Below are positions 37,048 to 49,033 of a stretch of 64,000 bases of DNA, piece after piece (position 1 is the stretch's first letter; each line of letters begins with the position of its first letter). Both the position numbers and the translations under genes were made by a program. Source of the stretch: Coffea arabica (lineage: Eukaryota; Streptophyta; Magnoliopsida; Gentianales; Rubiaceae); assembly GCF_036785885.1 (NCBI RefSeq), contig NC_092329.1, positions 1,550,001 through 1,614,000 of the forward strand. The letters run 5' to 3'. The notes under the pieces were generated by a model that ran no database searches, had not been told where the DNA came from, and saw only the letters and a program-made list of their open reading frames with translations.

Positions 37048-40000
37048 TCAATTCAACGGGTATCCTCCTTGGACTACCTCCTTGCGGATTAGATATCGAA
37101 AAGCTGAGCTGCGTGGTACCCAATAGATATACTTGTCAGCTCTACCCTTTATGCATGTTCTGATAGCTTTCTGCTGAAGCTCCGGAAGACATGCACACAC
37201 CATTTCCAGCAGTCCACTCGTGCTTAGTGACATTTCCCTTGCAAAGTGACACGCTAGTTTTGGCAGGTATACCTTCGTTTCTTTTTGGATGTATACACTC
37301 GCCTGTATGAACTCGTCTCTGGCAACTTTTAGGTCCTGAAATACATTCTTTGCCGTGTACGCTCGAACCTGCATCCCGGGGGAGCATTGCATTGCATTGC
37401 ATGGTGCCATTGTCAAGTCAGATAATGCACTACTCCAAAAATCAAAACATATATCCACGCTCAAAAATGAAGGCATACCGGAGGGTCGGAGCATGACCCC
37501 GAACAAAGCGCAAAATGAACTAGAGGTTCTGCGTATTCAAGGGAATAAGTGTGCCTCGCACTCCCGGTCATAAGCTTCTTCTTTGGACTCAGCAGTGTCT
37601 GTAGCCACTGCATTCATCTCGTGTTAGAAAAGCTACACAAAATACTGGATGATTGGCTAAGACCAAACAAAGTTACCACTTATCTCAGTCAAACTACCAT
37701 AACACCCCGTGATCAGTCATACTACAGCTACATCACATGATTTATGGTCAAGACGAGGTAACCAGTCATAATTTGATGGTTTTTAATGTGGAATAAAAAA
37801 TCCAATGCGACTTTGTCTGTTTTGCCTTCCTGATTATGATTTTTGTCTTTTTTCCAAAGTGCAACAATTTAACTTCTAGTTCAATAACGAAAACCCCTTT
37901 TTTTAACCCAGACCACAGGTCTCCAAATACTATGGAATCTTTAGAAGGACTCTATATATTGGCAGCCTTACTTCAAAATTAAGGACCATATTATAACGTT
38001 CTGAACTTCATTAAGATTACATTTGATAACTGGAAGAAATTTGTGCATATTTTTACCATCATTTCCCTCCACTTTCCTCAATCTTTAGTTTGTTAATGTT
38101 TCTGTTCATGTCAACTTGCTTAAGGATTTTTTTTCTTTTTTTTGGTAGATTTTACAGCGTTTGTACATTGATAAAACTTCATGATTTTGCATTATCTTTC
38201 TTCACCTATTAAGACCAGAAACTAGGAAGAGATCAATATCATGTAGAAGCATATAAATGTGTCCCATGTGCGAGCAAATAGATTAAGACACTAAAATCCG
38301 AGGCATACCGGTGCTGAGTAGTGTGACCGGATTCCTAAAATTGAACTTTGTATAGTATGAGCATTTATGCAGTGTCCACCCACATTATAAGCTGCCTGAA
38401 AGAGAGATTTGTGTATTAAATTACCACAGCTTATGCACAGAAACTATAGACCAAGGGACCAGGGAAAGCTAGCACATTTGAGTATATACCTTTAAGATCG
38501 AAGAGCTTCTCACAAAATTATGAGTTCCATATGCTAAATAACCCTGCATAAAAAGCCAAACACCTCAATAGAATGTCAAAGTGAAGTATAATGGGAAGGG
38601 ATGCTGAACGAGAGGGTGGCATAGCATAGTAATAATCATATAATTTGAAAGAGTTACACTAGAATAATTTGAAGAAGTAGTTGATATGCAATGTTAGCAT
38701 GCGTGCCACTGTGGTGAATATTTACATATTGTAGACCGTAAAAAGGCACTAATGGTCCTGTAACCAAGCCAAGGTAAGATCATAACATCCAACAATAGGT
38801 CAGAGAGGGAGTTCAAATCATCATTACTATGGTCACGTCCTCTGTGTGCGCAAGGATCTGTAGTTGACAGGGGCAGCCAAAACTTTCGTAAAGCATAATT
38901 TAGAACTAGCCTTGGTAAGAGGGATAACCTTATTCACCTAAGGCAAAGAAGTGTAGGCCAGCTAATAGTAAGTAATGCACCATACGTGCAAAGATCACAT
39001 GAGCCCCTTGGGACTATCCATGAACAAATAGAGTTCCACTACATTCTCTTAATCTTATGGAAGTGCTCCTGAAAGCTTATGACTACACACTTAACTGATT
39101 AGATTATCAGTCTAATATAACAAAAGCTAATGATTTACAATCAGAAATAGAGACCCTTCATTAAAAGGTTAAGTAATGGGCTTAATTTTCTCCACCAGAC
39201 ATCAATGATCAAGGGATAGATTCTTTTCCAGTTTGCAGGTGATGGTGGGAAATGTGAAAAATGATTCTCTTCAACATACAAGTATCACAAAGAAACAAAA
39301 TTAAAAAGCGAGCTCTAGAAGCATACATGCATGACCAAGGCATTGTGAATATTTATCCAAAATGAAAGCTTCTCCTCACGTTTCATGTTCCTTGGGTCAA
39401 TAGTTTCAAGACTCTTAACTAGTGACCTGCAAAATTAGAACTTCGACAAGAAATGTTAGACCCTAAGGAAACAACTCCCCAGAAAATCTTAATCAAGGAT
39501 TTCCCTTGTATCAAATGACGGGTCATTTGTTTGCTGAGCAATGATTCCCAATTTTAGTTAAACCTATAGTATTCAGTTTAGGATAATTGAGTTGTGGGTA
39601 GGTAACATAACCTGAACTTTCTAGCAAAGTTTGTTACTCTATCAACTAGAGCAAGACTTCTAAGCAAAGCATATTCATGTGCAGACAACCTGAATTTTTC
39701 CAGCACTCTTGCAACTTACTGGAAAGTCTGATCATCAAGACGTATCTTTAACACTTCTATTGTTGCGGCATATGGACCAGCCTCATCTTTTAGGCCTTCA
39801 ATGTACCCTTTAGGTTCTTCATCAAATTGAGGACTCCAACCACCAGAAATATTTCTGGGAGAAAATGTGCTAGAAGAGGACAACGATGAACTAGAAGATA
39901 CTGAAAGACCTTTTTGAGGAAGAGCTGGATCAGAAAATTTGCAGTAAATACAACATATGCATCTGACGATCTCTTCGGACAATCTATTGGGATAATCAAG

Positions 40001-42163
40001 GGCATCATCCATGAGAGAAGTGCCAAGATGATCTGCAAGGCTACGGTGCACAGAATCCACCTGTGGTTTCTCCTACAAAATATTATTTATGTCACTCAAT
40101 GAATGCCTTCTGGAATAACATAAAACATTGCAGATTTTCATGACCAGCAATAACTCAAGAAGATGACAACTAAATATGTGAGTGAAACCTTTAAGAGTGG
40201 CAATGTATCAACCTTTCTAGATGATGCCCTTGGAGCAGCTTTTATATGGTAACTTGAACAGGTCAATGCATTTGAAGGGAGGATTTGATGGCGATGGTTA
40301 GAATCACTTTGTGAGAGAGCCCAATCCAGTTTGTAACATGGATGATTATCGGTAGCTTGCAGGTGTGGTCCCATCTTATCGTTACTACAAGTTCCCCGAT
40401 CTCTTATCAGAACTGGAAGATGCTGTTGGAAAGCTTTCTGGTAAAGAGAAAGAAGATGACGCTCCAATTGAAGTATTTCAACCTCAAGTCTGGTTATCTC
40501 TTTCATGAGTTCCATAGAAGACTGAAATCCACAACTAAAAATATAAGTCAGGTAGCCTCTTTTCAAACGACACATCAAGTGAAGACAGAGTATCAGGAGA
40601 AGGAGACTATGACTAATGGGATTGGAACCCATGATATGCATCATCATGCTGGAGAATCAGGGAAAGGTGTCAAGACTTATAATTTATCCACAAATAGAAA
40701 ACTTACAAAATTTGTCCTAAAATTCAACTGTCTGCATCAGATGTGAGCACTTCATTACATGTTTCATGAGCTACAAGGAGAAACCTTTATAATCATGAAA
40801 TACAGGTGCTCGTGCATCAAGAGTTATATCAGTTCAAACTTATCCTAATGTTTCTGAAGGTTCTTATAACTGAAACAATCACAAGTCAGCGGAACAGATG
40901 AAATTCTGTGCTGACATTATCCCAAGCAGAAGATAATTGAATAATGAATGGTAGACGCATCTGTAGAATGTCGGTTATTCGTCCTAATGAGCCTTTGTAC
41001 AGAAAAATAAAAGAGGCACAGTCATTACAGCTGTTATAGCTCTCGGATAATATCAATATCCGATTCAAGAAAAGAGCAAGAAGTAAAGGTTCTCATGGAA
41101 CCCCAACAGTTGAAATGTTTATCCTTCAGAGATAAGAAATTCACCAATTCGAATTTGGTAACACCAAGTCTGTGATCAGGAGGACGCAAACACGCCACCA
41201 TAATACGCATGATTTTATGGAACCTTGGTCAAATTTGGTAATATTAAACTCGAGTTCTTGGTTGCAGCAGATGATGTCAAGATTTTGGCTTTAGCTACGC
41301 CCCAGCGTAAAAAAAAAACACATGGAGAGCTATTCAGGAAGACTCTTGTCTAGAGCGCATTCAGGAAGCAAACTGAGACTGAAGAATGGTAAGTGTGATA
41401 GAAAGCCAAGTGGGTATCATGGCATGTCGATCATATCACGAATGATATCATGGTGGCTCTGAAATTGGGTAATCCGAGTGGTTGCGTTGCGTAGAAAGTC
41501 CAATCGAATTTTTGGGTTTACTGTCTTCAGACAAATGTCAAGACTGAGTATGTGGTGGATATCTTCAAGTATGATGATGTGTTCGATGCGTTTAGTCGGG
41601 GTTGTATTTGTGTAAAATAGGAAGTCTTTCCGCCCGTTATAGCATGTTCACATCACGGAGAACAAACAATTTAATCGTATATGTACACTATATACTAGCA
41701 TGCGTAGGAATTTGCAACAGAAATAAACGTAAAAAGACGAATTGTGAATGCAGCACTATTAAAATGAACATTAAAACAATGGGGAAAAAAAAATTTTTTT
41801 TTTTTGGGTTGGGTTGTGCTCGTCGGAGAAGAGGGGGCGGAAGACAGAATACTTACAGGGGATGGGGAAATGAGGTGGGATTGGGAAGTTGGTAGAGGAG
41901 GCGTAGCATCGAGTAGTGAAAGATCCTCCTTTTGCAAGAGAGTGGTCAGAAGGTGAGGCGGAGGAAGACTGCAGAGAGCCAGAAGAAGGAAGAAAAATAA
42001 AAGTTGGAGAGATTAGAGAGTGTGAGAGAGAGGTAGAAAAGAAAAAGGATGTGATGATCTCTCACCAATAGAACTGCAAAGTAGTGGAGTCCGGCGTTCG
42101 TATCGGAGAAGAATGAGTAGTGGTCGAAGGAGAAGAGAAATCCAGTAATGGCGCTCTCATCAT
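37048..42163 (-). CDS. MIP1-type leucine-zipper plus DUF547 protein
   Basis: Exons 5' to 3': 42066-42163, 41857-41968, 40189-40521, 39720-40072, 39327-39426, 38490-38543, 38309-38395, 37479-37607 and 37048-37368 (stop TGA 37048-37050). Phases close to 528 aa. After a Ser/Thr/Pro-rich start, residues 71-115 form a heptad zipper (MELMKEITRLEVEILQLE). A Ser-rich linker follows, then the DUF547 domain (about 300-425) with KREEKLSFWINIHNALVMH, AAYNVGGHCINA and EPLVHFALCSGSCSDP, and a basic C-terminal tail (WVPRSSAFRY). Plant members are thought to be scaffold or regulatory proteins; no enzyme activity is known. Exons 1-2 are inferred only from a plausible ATG, GT/AG sites and phase agreement, so the N-terminus may change. 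The exon at 40189 could also end 24 bases earlier. Confidence 0.8.
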
Positions 42164-42341
42164 CGTGATTCGGGCTCCGGTAGTAGCAGGCAATTAATCG
42201 AAGCTACAGAAGAAGAAGAGTATTTGGATTAGTATTTAGTAATATTACATAGCTTGGTACTGGAGTGGAGGGGTACTGTATAGGAGTGTGGTTTGGAAGA
42301 CGAAGAATGAATGGAACTATGGAAGGAAGGCACCGACAGAC

Positions 42342-42371
<30 letters not shown>
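42342..42371. repeat. (AAT)n microsatellite
   Basis: About ten AAT units, close to the 5' end of the DUF547 gene. Confidence 0.9.
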
Positions 42372-42372
<1 letters not shown>

Positions 42373-42766
42373 CGATGTAAGTAGATACAATAGCAATAGG
42401 AGAAGATATACAACTGCTCCTCAGCCGAGCAGCAAGTACAACATTACTAGTTACTGCTGCTACTAATAAAGCAGCAATCAGTAATCAATGGAGGCTGAGA
42501 GAGCTCAACTCATTAATAAAATAAAACCGGTGGGTTTCCAATTTGTGAAGCCTAAAACTGCGGTGGTGCCCCGCCCGGTGGGATGAATCTAATAAATATT
42601 CCATCCCGTCAACATCATCATGCTTTGCTCCTCCTCCTGGGCTAACACACTACTACTTGCAGATCACTCGCGGCCTAATTTGATACCGCGAGTACCATAA
42701 TTATCCTATTATATGTATAATAATTAATGTGCCCCTCCCCAAAAACTCCTACAGTGCTGCTGCTAC

Positions 42767-42790
42767 ATGATGATGATGATGATGATGATA
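42767..42790. repeat. (GAT)n microsatellite
   Basis: About eight ATG/GAT units in a row. Confidence 0.9.
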
Positions 42791-45334
42791 TCGATGTTGT
42801 TTCGGATATTAATAATAATTAATAGTAGTAGTCTCGATGAAGTTGGTAACCAAATAACGGCATCACATATAAGATTAAGACCGCTTTAATTGGTGAACGA
42901 ATTAATACTATACGGTTTCAATAATAACAACACTCGTTCATTTAATTTAATTACCACCAAATTCAGATTGGGTCAACGCCATTTAATGACAACACCCGCC
43001 CCATTTCATTTGTTTGTATTGCACTCGTTAGTGGGTCAACGCCATCTCTAACCATCGCAAGTGATCATCAGTACACCTAGTCCACTAGTTACGTTAACTG
43101 ATCAACAAGTCATTTAATTACAACCAATTCAGAGCAATAGCATTGCGTGTAGGAGTTCCATTAGGACCAACCTGTGAATCCGCATTTTTCTCGAACTTGT
43201 TTGCAGTACAAAATTGCTTTGCTAAAAAATTAGTCAAAAATCGACTAAATCAGTGACTTAATTCGACTGCTTAACCCTATTTTCAAACTTTTCTTTCTTG
43301 TTTTTTCCAAACATAATTTGAGTTATTTACATTGTACCACTTTTATTTATTAATAGAAGTATGAAAACACCACCCGTTTAGTGTAAATACTAAACTCATT
43401 CACTTTCCTGAATAATCTCTAAATCAAGACGTTTCATCCCTATCATCTTATCAATTTAGCATCAGTGATTCCAACTTGCGTCAATTTGTTTTAATTTAGT
43501 TTTTTAAGTAGTTTTAGAAAATGGACATATTTTAGTCACGAATTTACATTTTTATATATAATTATTAGGTGTGTATTTGATTACAAATCTAATATTTTTG
43601 GAACATTTTTTGTGATTGGTCGACTATAACCAGTAACTTAATTTCAATATTTCTGAAACTTATAAAAATATAAAATAATTATGACATCATGCTGATGTCA
43701 ACAAATTTTTTAGAATTGTCCGATTGATCCGACCAGTTGATCCTGGCCCAATAATTTAGTCGAATCGCTATCCGGTCCGAATTTAACAACATTATTGTCT
43801 CTCCCTCCCCTATCTTCTCCTTAGGTTTGGTCACAATTATACCTAGGGAAAGAAATAGGGGAGAAAATGTGGAAATGAGGGAAATAAAGAAGAAGGACGT
43901 GGCAAATTTGGTGATAATGAGATAGAGAAAGAGAAAGGAAACAACCAAGTTGTGGGAGGAAGAAAGAGAGAACGGAAAAGAAGAGGAGGAAGAGAAGCGG
44001 TGACAGGATGAATAGTGAAAAAGAAGGGGATGATCGAGTCTGGCAAAGAGATAAGTGGCAACACATCGATGGCCACTAGCTACGTATGTTAGGCAAAGTG
44101 ATATTTTTTTTGAATACATTAATAAGACAACTATAGTAATTTATAGTATAATTTTAGATAAACTCACAGAAGAAACACACGATCCAAATGGATCCCATGT
44201 TATCAAACAAGTTTAATAGAAAAGGCACTTAATATATTGCCTAATTAATAAATGATATTTGCGTTCTAATAAAAAGACTCTGGCACTCCATTCATTATTT
44301 TATGTTCCTTGAATTTCAAAAAAGTTATCTATCATCTATTCCTCGTGGCATTTCTTTTAGCCTTGTTTGTATCCTAATTTCACAGTCATTGTATAGTTTT
44401 TTTTATTTCAAATAATGTCTTCTCATTATGATTAATTACATAACAATTCTTTTTATTTTGCATTTAGCTAGATCCTATAACGAAAATATACTAATTTGTT
44501 CATTCTTTTCTAAAATAAGAGAAATTAAATATATTTGGATAAAGAGTAGAACCAGTTCAAAATACATTAAACAATGAGCTGATTTTTATCAAGTTGAAAA
44601 TCCTAAACATAAGAATTGCCCCTTTCATGATCACATACATCAAATCATTACAATATATTTTTCTACGAAAACTTCTAAAATTAGCAATCCAAATGAGATT
44701 GATAATATTTCAAAATAATGAAGGCAAATACATTATTCAAACCGATGAATCTAGTAGTTGTCGATAATGTATTTATTTTCAGGCCCCCTCTTCTTTGACG
44801 TACAACCCTTCTTCACAATATTCCCTGCATATCTTGCGCCCTTTTTTTTTTGGAACTGGCGCATCTTGCTTATTATTCTCCGAAGCGCAACCTGGTTCTT
44901 CTTATACAAGTCTATTAAATTGACCTTCAATTCACAACACCCGTAATGGGCTCCTTCGGCAACCGCAATGTGCATCCGAATTGATGTGGCCAATCGACGC
45001 ACATTGCATCAATCTAGTCAGAGTAATGTATCACTTTGCCGTAAGATCTGCTACATGTTACACTGAAGAAAATTCACGTTGTTTGCATTATTGATTGCTA
45101 AAGAAATTTTTTAGCAAATACATTTTTCACTCGCTTCTTTACTTGCATACATTTTTTTCTGCTGCAACTCTAAAAAATGAATAGCACTACAAATGGGTTC
45201 AAATATTGTGGCGGAGCGGTCCGGCTGGCAGGGCCTGGATGCATGCACAGGATGGGACATTAATCAATTGGTCTCCTAATGAAGGGACCCAATTGATTAA
45301 AAAAATGAACAAATATAATAATGATGATATTAAT

Positions 45335-46096
45335 TTAAGGGTTGAAAAGGAGAACAGATCCTTCGGAGATGGTGGTTAGCCTGATCCTAAAGGAACGTAC
45401 AGCCATCTTAGCCCGCCGGGAAGACAATCTTTGGAGTACCGTCGGGCGGGGTGTGGAGGACAAGAGTGTTTGGTGTTTGTTACGAGTATGATTATTAATG
45501 TGCTGGAGTAGTGGCGGGGGAGGCTGAGCATGATCATCTTCGTGTTGGTGTCGTACCAGAAGCAGAGGAGAAATTCGAGATGGGTTGCGCTTGTGCTTGT
45601 GGTTGCGGGTGCTTCTTGTAATTGGAGGAGGAGGAGGATTATTAGTAGGTTTAAGGAGGATACTAGTAGTGGCAGTCTGAAGGGCGAGGGTAGCCTTGAC
45701 GGCGAGAGCAGCCATGTCGGAGGCAGATAACTTGTAGCGGAGCTTGGAGAGGGGGAGGAGGAAGTAGATCTGAGAAGGGTCGAGTTGGTCTTTAGGACGG
45801 AGGGCAGGAATAAACTGGTCAAAGTACAGGGAGTCGGAATTGCAGAGGAAGAATAGTGTTGCAGAGGAGGAGGAGGTAGGACTGGTAATGCTACTAGTAG
45901 AGGAGGAGGAGGAGGAGGAGGAGGAGGTTTCTGAGTCTAGAACTTGAGACGCAGTTATGGGAGTAGAGTAGTGGCGCAGGTCCCCATTGACTGAGACAAC
46001 GTAAGCAGGAGGCGTAGAATTGGATTTGTGGTGGCGTGCAAGTGATGCTGCTGCAGCGACGCCGCTGCTGCTGCTGCTGGAGAAACAGCTTCCCAT
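45335..46096 (-). CDS. DUF4228 (PADRE-type) protein, probably N-myristoylated
   Basis: A single-exon frame of 253 aa. It starts MGSCFSS: Gly2 fits N-myristoylation and Cys4 possible palmitoylation, so plasma-membrane attachment is likely. DUF4228 features are present: AYVVSVNGDLRHY near the start, FFLCNSDSLYFDQ, then LDPSQIYFLLPLSKLRYKLSASDMAALAVKA. A His/Pro-rich variable stretch follows and the C-terminus is basic (RLSSRRAKMAVRSFRIRL..ISEGS). Members are often induced by stress or pathogens; their molecular role is unknown. Poly-Ser tracts (TCC/CTC repeats at about 45890-45930) may vary in length. TATA-like ATATATAC on the minus strand near 46160-46172 lies about 65 bases upstream of the ATG. 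Confidence 0.88.
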   Translation of the reverse strand: MGSCFSSSSSSGVAAAASLARHHKSNSTPPAYVVSVNGDLRHYSTPITASQVLDSETSSSSSSSSSTSSITSPTSSSSATLFFLCNSDSLYFDQFIPALRPKDQLDPSQIYFLLPLSKLRYKLSASDMAALAVKATLALQTATTSILLKPTNNPPPPPITRSTRNHKHKRNPSRISPLLLVRHQHEDDHAQPPPPLLQHINNHTRNKHQTLLSSTPRPTVLQRLSSRRAKMAVRSFRIRLTTISEGSVLLFNP

Positions 46097-46506
46097 TTGC
46101 TGTCAAGGACAGCACAGAGAGAGATTGATGTTGATGAATGCGGAATGAAGCAAGCTATCTATGTATATATCCTTGTGGTAATTGCAAAATTTTGCTGCTG
46201 GTGCTGGTCCGGTAGCAGTACTAAGACCCTGAGCCGGGGGTTTTGGCGGCGTCTTGGGGAAGATATCTTCGATATGGGAGGAAAAATATACTATTAAAAA
46301 AAATGTTTGGATTTGAGCAAGTACATATATTGCTAAGGCGCTATATATGTAATGGCGCCGTGCCGTCCCCAGCAAGCAGACAGTAGGAGTAGAAGTAGGG
46401 GCTTTGGTGTGGGACCCAATCAGGCGCACGGTGACGGAAGTAAGCGCGTCAGAGATGAGATTAGTGAGATTCGATTCAATTCAATAGAATGGAAGAAGAA
46501 GAAGAT

Positions 46507-47675
46507 CCCTGTTTGGAAGCTTGGTTTTTTACCAAGTTTGTATAAAACTAGTTTTTTAACAACTTGTGCTACAGGAACCCCAAAAAACTTATCCAAAAAA
46601 CTTATAAAATTTTTAACCTACACACTTAAAATATCCAAAACACAACAAAAAAAAAAATTTTCCTTCCCCTTTTCTTCTTCTTCCTCTCCCACCACCACCT
46701 CCATTGCCGGCTCTGTCGCCGGTTCCCGCGTCAATTTCCGGTGCCGGTGCCGGTCTTCTTTTTTTTCCCCCTTTTTTCCCTCTCCCCCTCTTCCTCCCCT
46801 GCCATCATCCTCTCTTGTCTTTTTTTTTTTTCTCTCTACGTCCGGCACCATTCCCACCTCTCTGTGGGGAAAAAAAAAGAAAGAAAAGAAAGAGGATGAG
46901 AAGCGGGAAGGGGACAGGGAAGGCGGGGGTGGCGGGGCAGAGGGGGGCGGCAGGGGGAGGGGGAAGGTGCAGAGGGGGGCGGCAGGGGGAGGGGGAAGGC
47001 GGGGGGAGTGGGAAGGGGCAGAGGGGGCGGCGGGGAGAGGGGGAAGGGGCAGAGGGGGGCTGCGGGGGAGGGGGAAGGCGGGGCAGAGGGGGCGCGGGGG
47101 GAGGGGGAAGGGGCAGAGGGGGGCGGCGGGGGGAGGGGGAAGGCGGGGGGAGTGGGGAGGGGGAGAGGGGGCGGCGGGGGGAGTGGGGAGGGGCAGAGGG
47201 GGCGGCGGGGGGAGAGGGAAGGAGGGGGGAGGGGGATGGGGCAGAGGGGGGCAGGGGCAGGGGGAAGGCGGAAGACGGGGGGAGGGGGAAGGGGCAGAGG
47301 GGGGCTGCGGGGGGAGGGGGAAGGCGGGCAGAAGGGGCGGCGGGGGGAGGGGAGGAGAAGGGGAAAGGGAGGAGAGGGGTGGCGGTTGCTGGCAGGCTGC
47401 TGGGGGTGGCGAAGGTAACGGGGAAGAAGAAGAAGAAGAAGAAGAAGAAGAAAAAGAGAAGAAAGAGGAAAGAAAGAAAAAGAAAAAGAAAGGGAAAGAG
47501 AAAAAAAATAGAAAAGGAAAAAAAAAGAAAAAAGAAATTTTTCACCTTACAAAAACTTCTACAAAATTTTTCATCTTACAAAAATTTCTTTCTACAAAAT
47601 TTTTTCAAAAACTTCTACAGTACACTACAGTAAAATTTTAGACAAACTCCCAAAAAACAGCAACCCGTCTGGGTT
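46507..47675. mobile_element. Non-autonomous TE-like unit with a GC-rich purine-strand core
   Basis: The left end starts CCCTGTTTGG and continues through AGTTTGTATAAAACTAG. The right end read in reverse gives CCCAGACGGG then AGTTTGTCTAAAATTTTAC, so the ends are loose inverted copies. Both subterminal regions are rich in ACTTATAAAATTTTT / AAATTTTTCATCTTAC type sequence. The core (about 46870-47540) is almost pure G/A on the plus strand. Target duplications were not found, and no protein is encoded. The similar terminus inside the YjbQ-like gene at 7190 supports a dispersed family. Confidence 0.5.
46884..47540 (+). repeat. G-rich minisatellite followed by GA-rich tract
   Basis: Degenerate repeats of GGGGAGGGGGAAGG, GGCAGAGGGGG and GGCGGGGGGAG types fill 46920-47400. 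(GAA)n and A/G-only sequence follow to 47540. Many GGG/GGGG runs with short loops make G-quadruplex formation on the plus strand likely. The long Arg/Gly-rich frames on both strands are by-products of the composition. Confidence 0.9.
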
Positions 47676-48169
47676 GATGATAAGTCTTCCGCTTCCCGTC
47701 TGGGTTTGGTCGTCAACAAGCAACGCTAATCGACTTTTATTTATGGTCCGATCGAGGAGGTGGACTAGTTTACTCATTGCTAAGTACTGTAGCAGCAACC
47801 TTTTTGCCAAGAAACAAAAATGAGTCCTCAGCGATGACGTCCGTTTCCCCCCCTCCCCCCCTCCTCTCTTTGCGGTGCTTTCTTGCTTGCAATCTTTGAC
47901 CAGCTGACGTACCTGCTTGCATCGCCCTTTCCTCAATCAGCTCTCAATTTCATTCCCCGCCCAAGCTTCCTCCAATTACCTGGAACCAACATCACCAGCC
48001 ACAGCCCCAGCTCCATGCATTCCTCCTAATTAGTTGTAACTACCTACTAATTAGTTATCAGTTATCAGCAGGCCGTTGAACAAGTCTAAATAATTTCTCC
48101 CATATACACACACGCACGTGTATGTAATTGGAGTTGTCATCTTCACTATTGGTGGGGATTACTTATAAT
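47676..48169. other. Intergenic; no gene seen
   Basis: The 12-base CCCGTCTGGGTT at 47664-47675 recurs at 47695-47706. Otherwise nothing is recognised. Confidence 0.4.
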
Positions 48170-49033
48170 TAGAGGTGCAAAAATAGGTGATTTGGACGGG
48201 TTTGGATTGGGTAAAATGGATAATGGGTATAAATGAGTCAATCCATTTATACCCATTTAATTAGATGGATATAAATGGATAAGTCAAAAAATGAATTGGA
48301 TAACCCAATTACCCATTTATTTTAACTTTTTGTAAATTCATTTTTGCAAACTAAGTTATCAATTTATGCCATTCTTTGCACTCATCATTAGTTTTAAATA
48401 TTTACTTATAATGCTCAATAAACCTAATTATCAATTTTTTTCCCATCCGTACTCTATGTCACAAAATTACATACTATTTAATAATCAAACAATAAGAATA
48501 TAAAAATTTGAACTAAGTATTATAAAAGTTAACATAGAAATTTAATCCAAAAATTTTGAACCCCTAGCATTTTTTCGTGTGTAAATTTAAATTTTCATTT
48601 TGGAAAAATAAGAAAAGAAGCTAAAACTTGTCATCAATTGGTAATGTTGAAAAATGAGCAAGTTAATAAACTAAAATAAAATAAAATGATAAGATAAAAT
48701 CAACAAATAATAATAATAATAATAATAATGAAACAAAAGTAGTTAACATCATGACAAAATGAATTTTTTTTTTTTTTTAAAAGGGTGGGGGAAGAGAGGA
48801 GGCTGGAGAGAGGACAATTTTAAATGGGTTAATTGGGTTTGATGGGTTACCCAATAATACCCATTTAATGGGCAAAAATTGGATAACCCATTTAAATAAT
48901 ACCCATTAAATGGGTTACACATTTATTGGGTAACCCATTTATGCCCATATGTAAACATTTAAGATATTCATACTCATCTATTAATGGGGAGGTATGGGTA
49001 AATTTAGTTAAATGGGTTTGTTTGACAGCTATA
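48170..49033. mobile_element. MITE-like element rich in AATGGGTTACCC motifs
   Basis: The left end TAGAGGTGCAAAA and the reverse of the right end TATAGCTGTCAAA resemble the inverted termini of a common plant MITE type. Both subterminal regions are full of inverted copies of ATGGGTAACCCATTT and TTTATACCCATTTAA. A (AAT)n tract and a T run lie in the AT-rich centre. No convincing target duplication was seen. Length is about 860 bp, non-coding. Confidence 0.5.

Larger units (their letters stand above)
42164..45334. other. Intergenic, AT-rich; no gene seen
   Basis: Contains an (AAT)n and a (GAT)n microsatellite and a purine-rich plus strand at about 43840-44010. A minus-strand 83-aa frame at 44751-45002 (RRLATSIRMHIAVAEGAHY...) has a balanced composition but matches nothing I recognise. 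It could be a relic of a larger protein. Confidence 0.4.

Noticed and set aside
41335-41400. Plus-strand ATG frame ending in a good GTAAGT donor
   Set aside because: No acceptor-linked continuation with protein-like sequence was found, and it lies within an intron of the minus-strand DUF547 gene.
43679-44119. 146-aa and shorter minus-strand frames rich in Ser/Phe/Leu
   Set aside because: They arise from a purine-rich plus strand; composition is simple and no motif is visible.
46352-47641. Long open frames (up to 429 aa) on both strands, rich in Gly/Arg or Pro/Ser
   Set aside because: They follow directly from the G-rich and GA-rich tandem repeat; several frames are open at once and none shows a domain.
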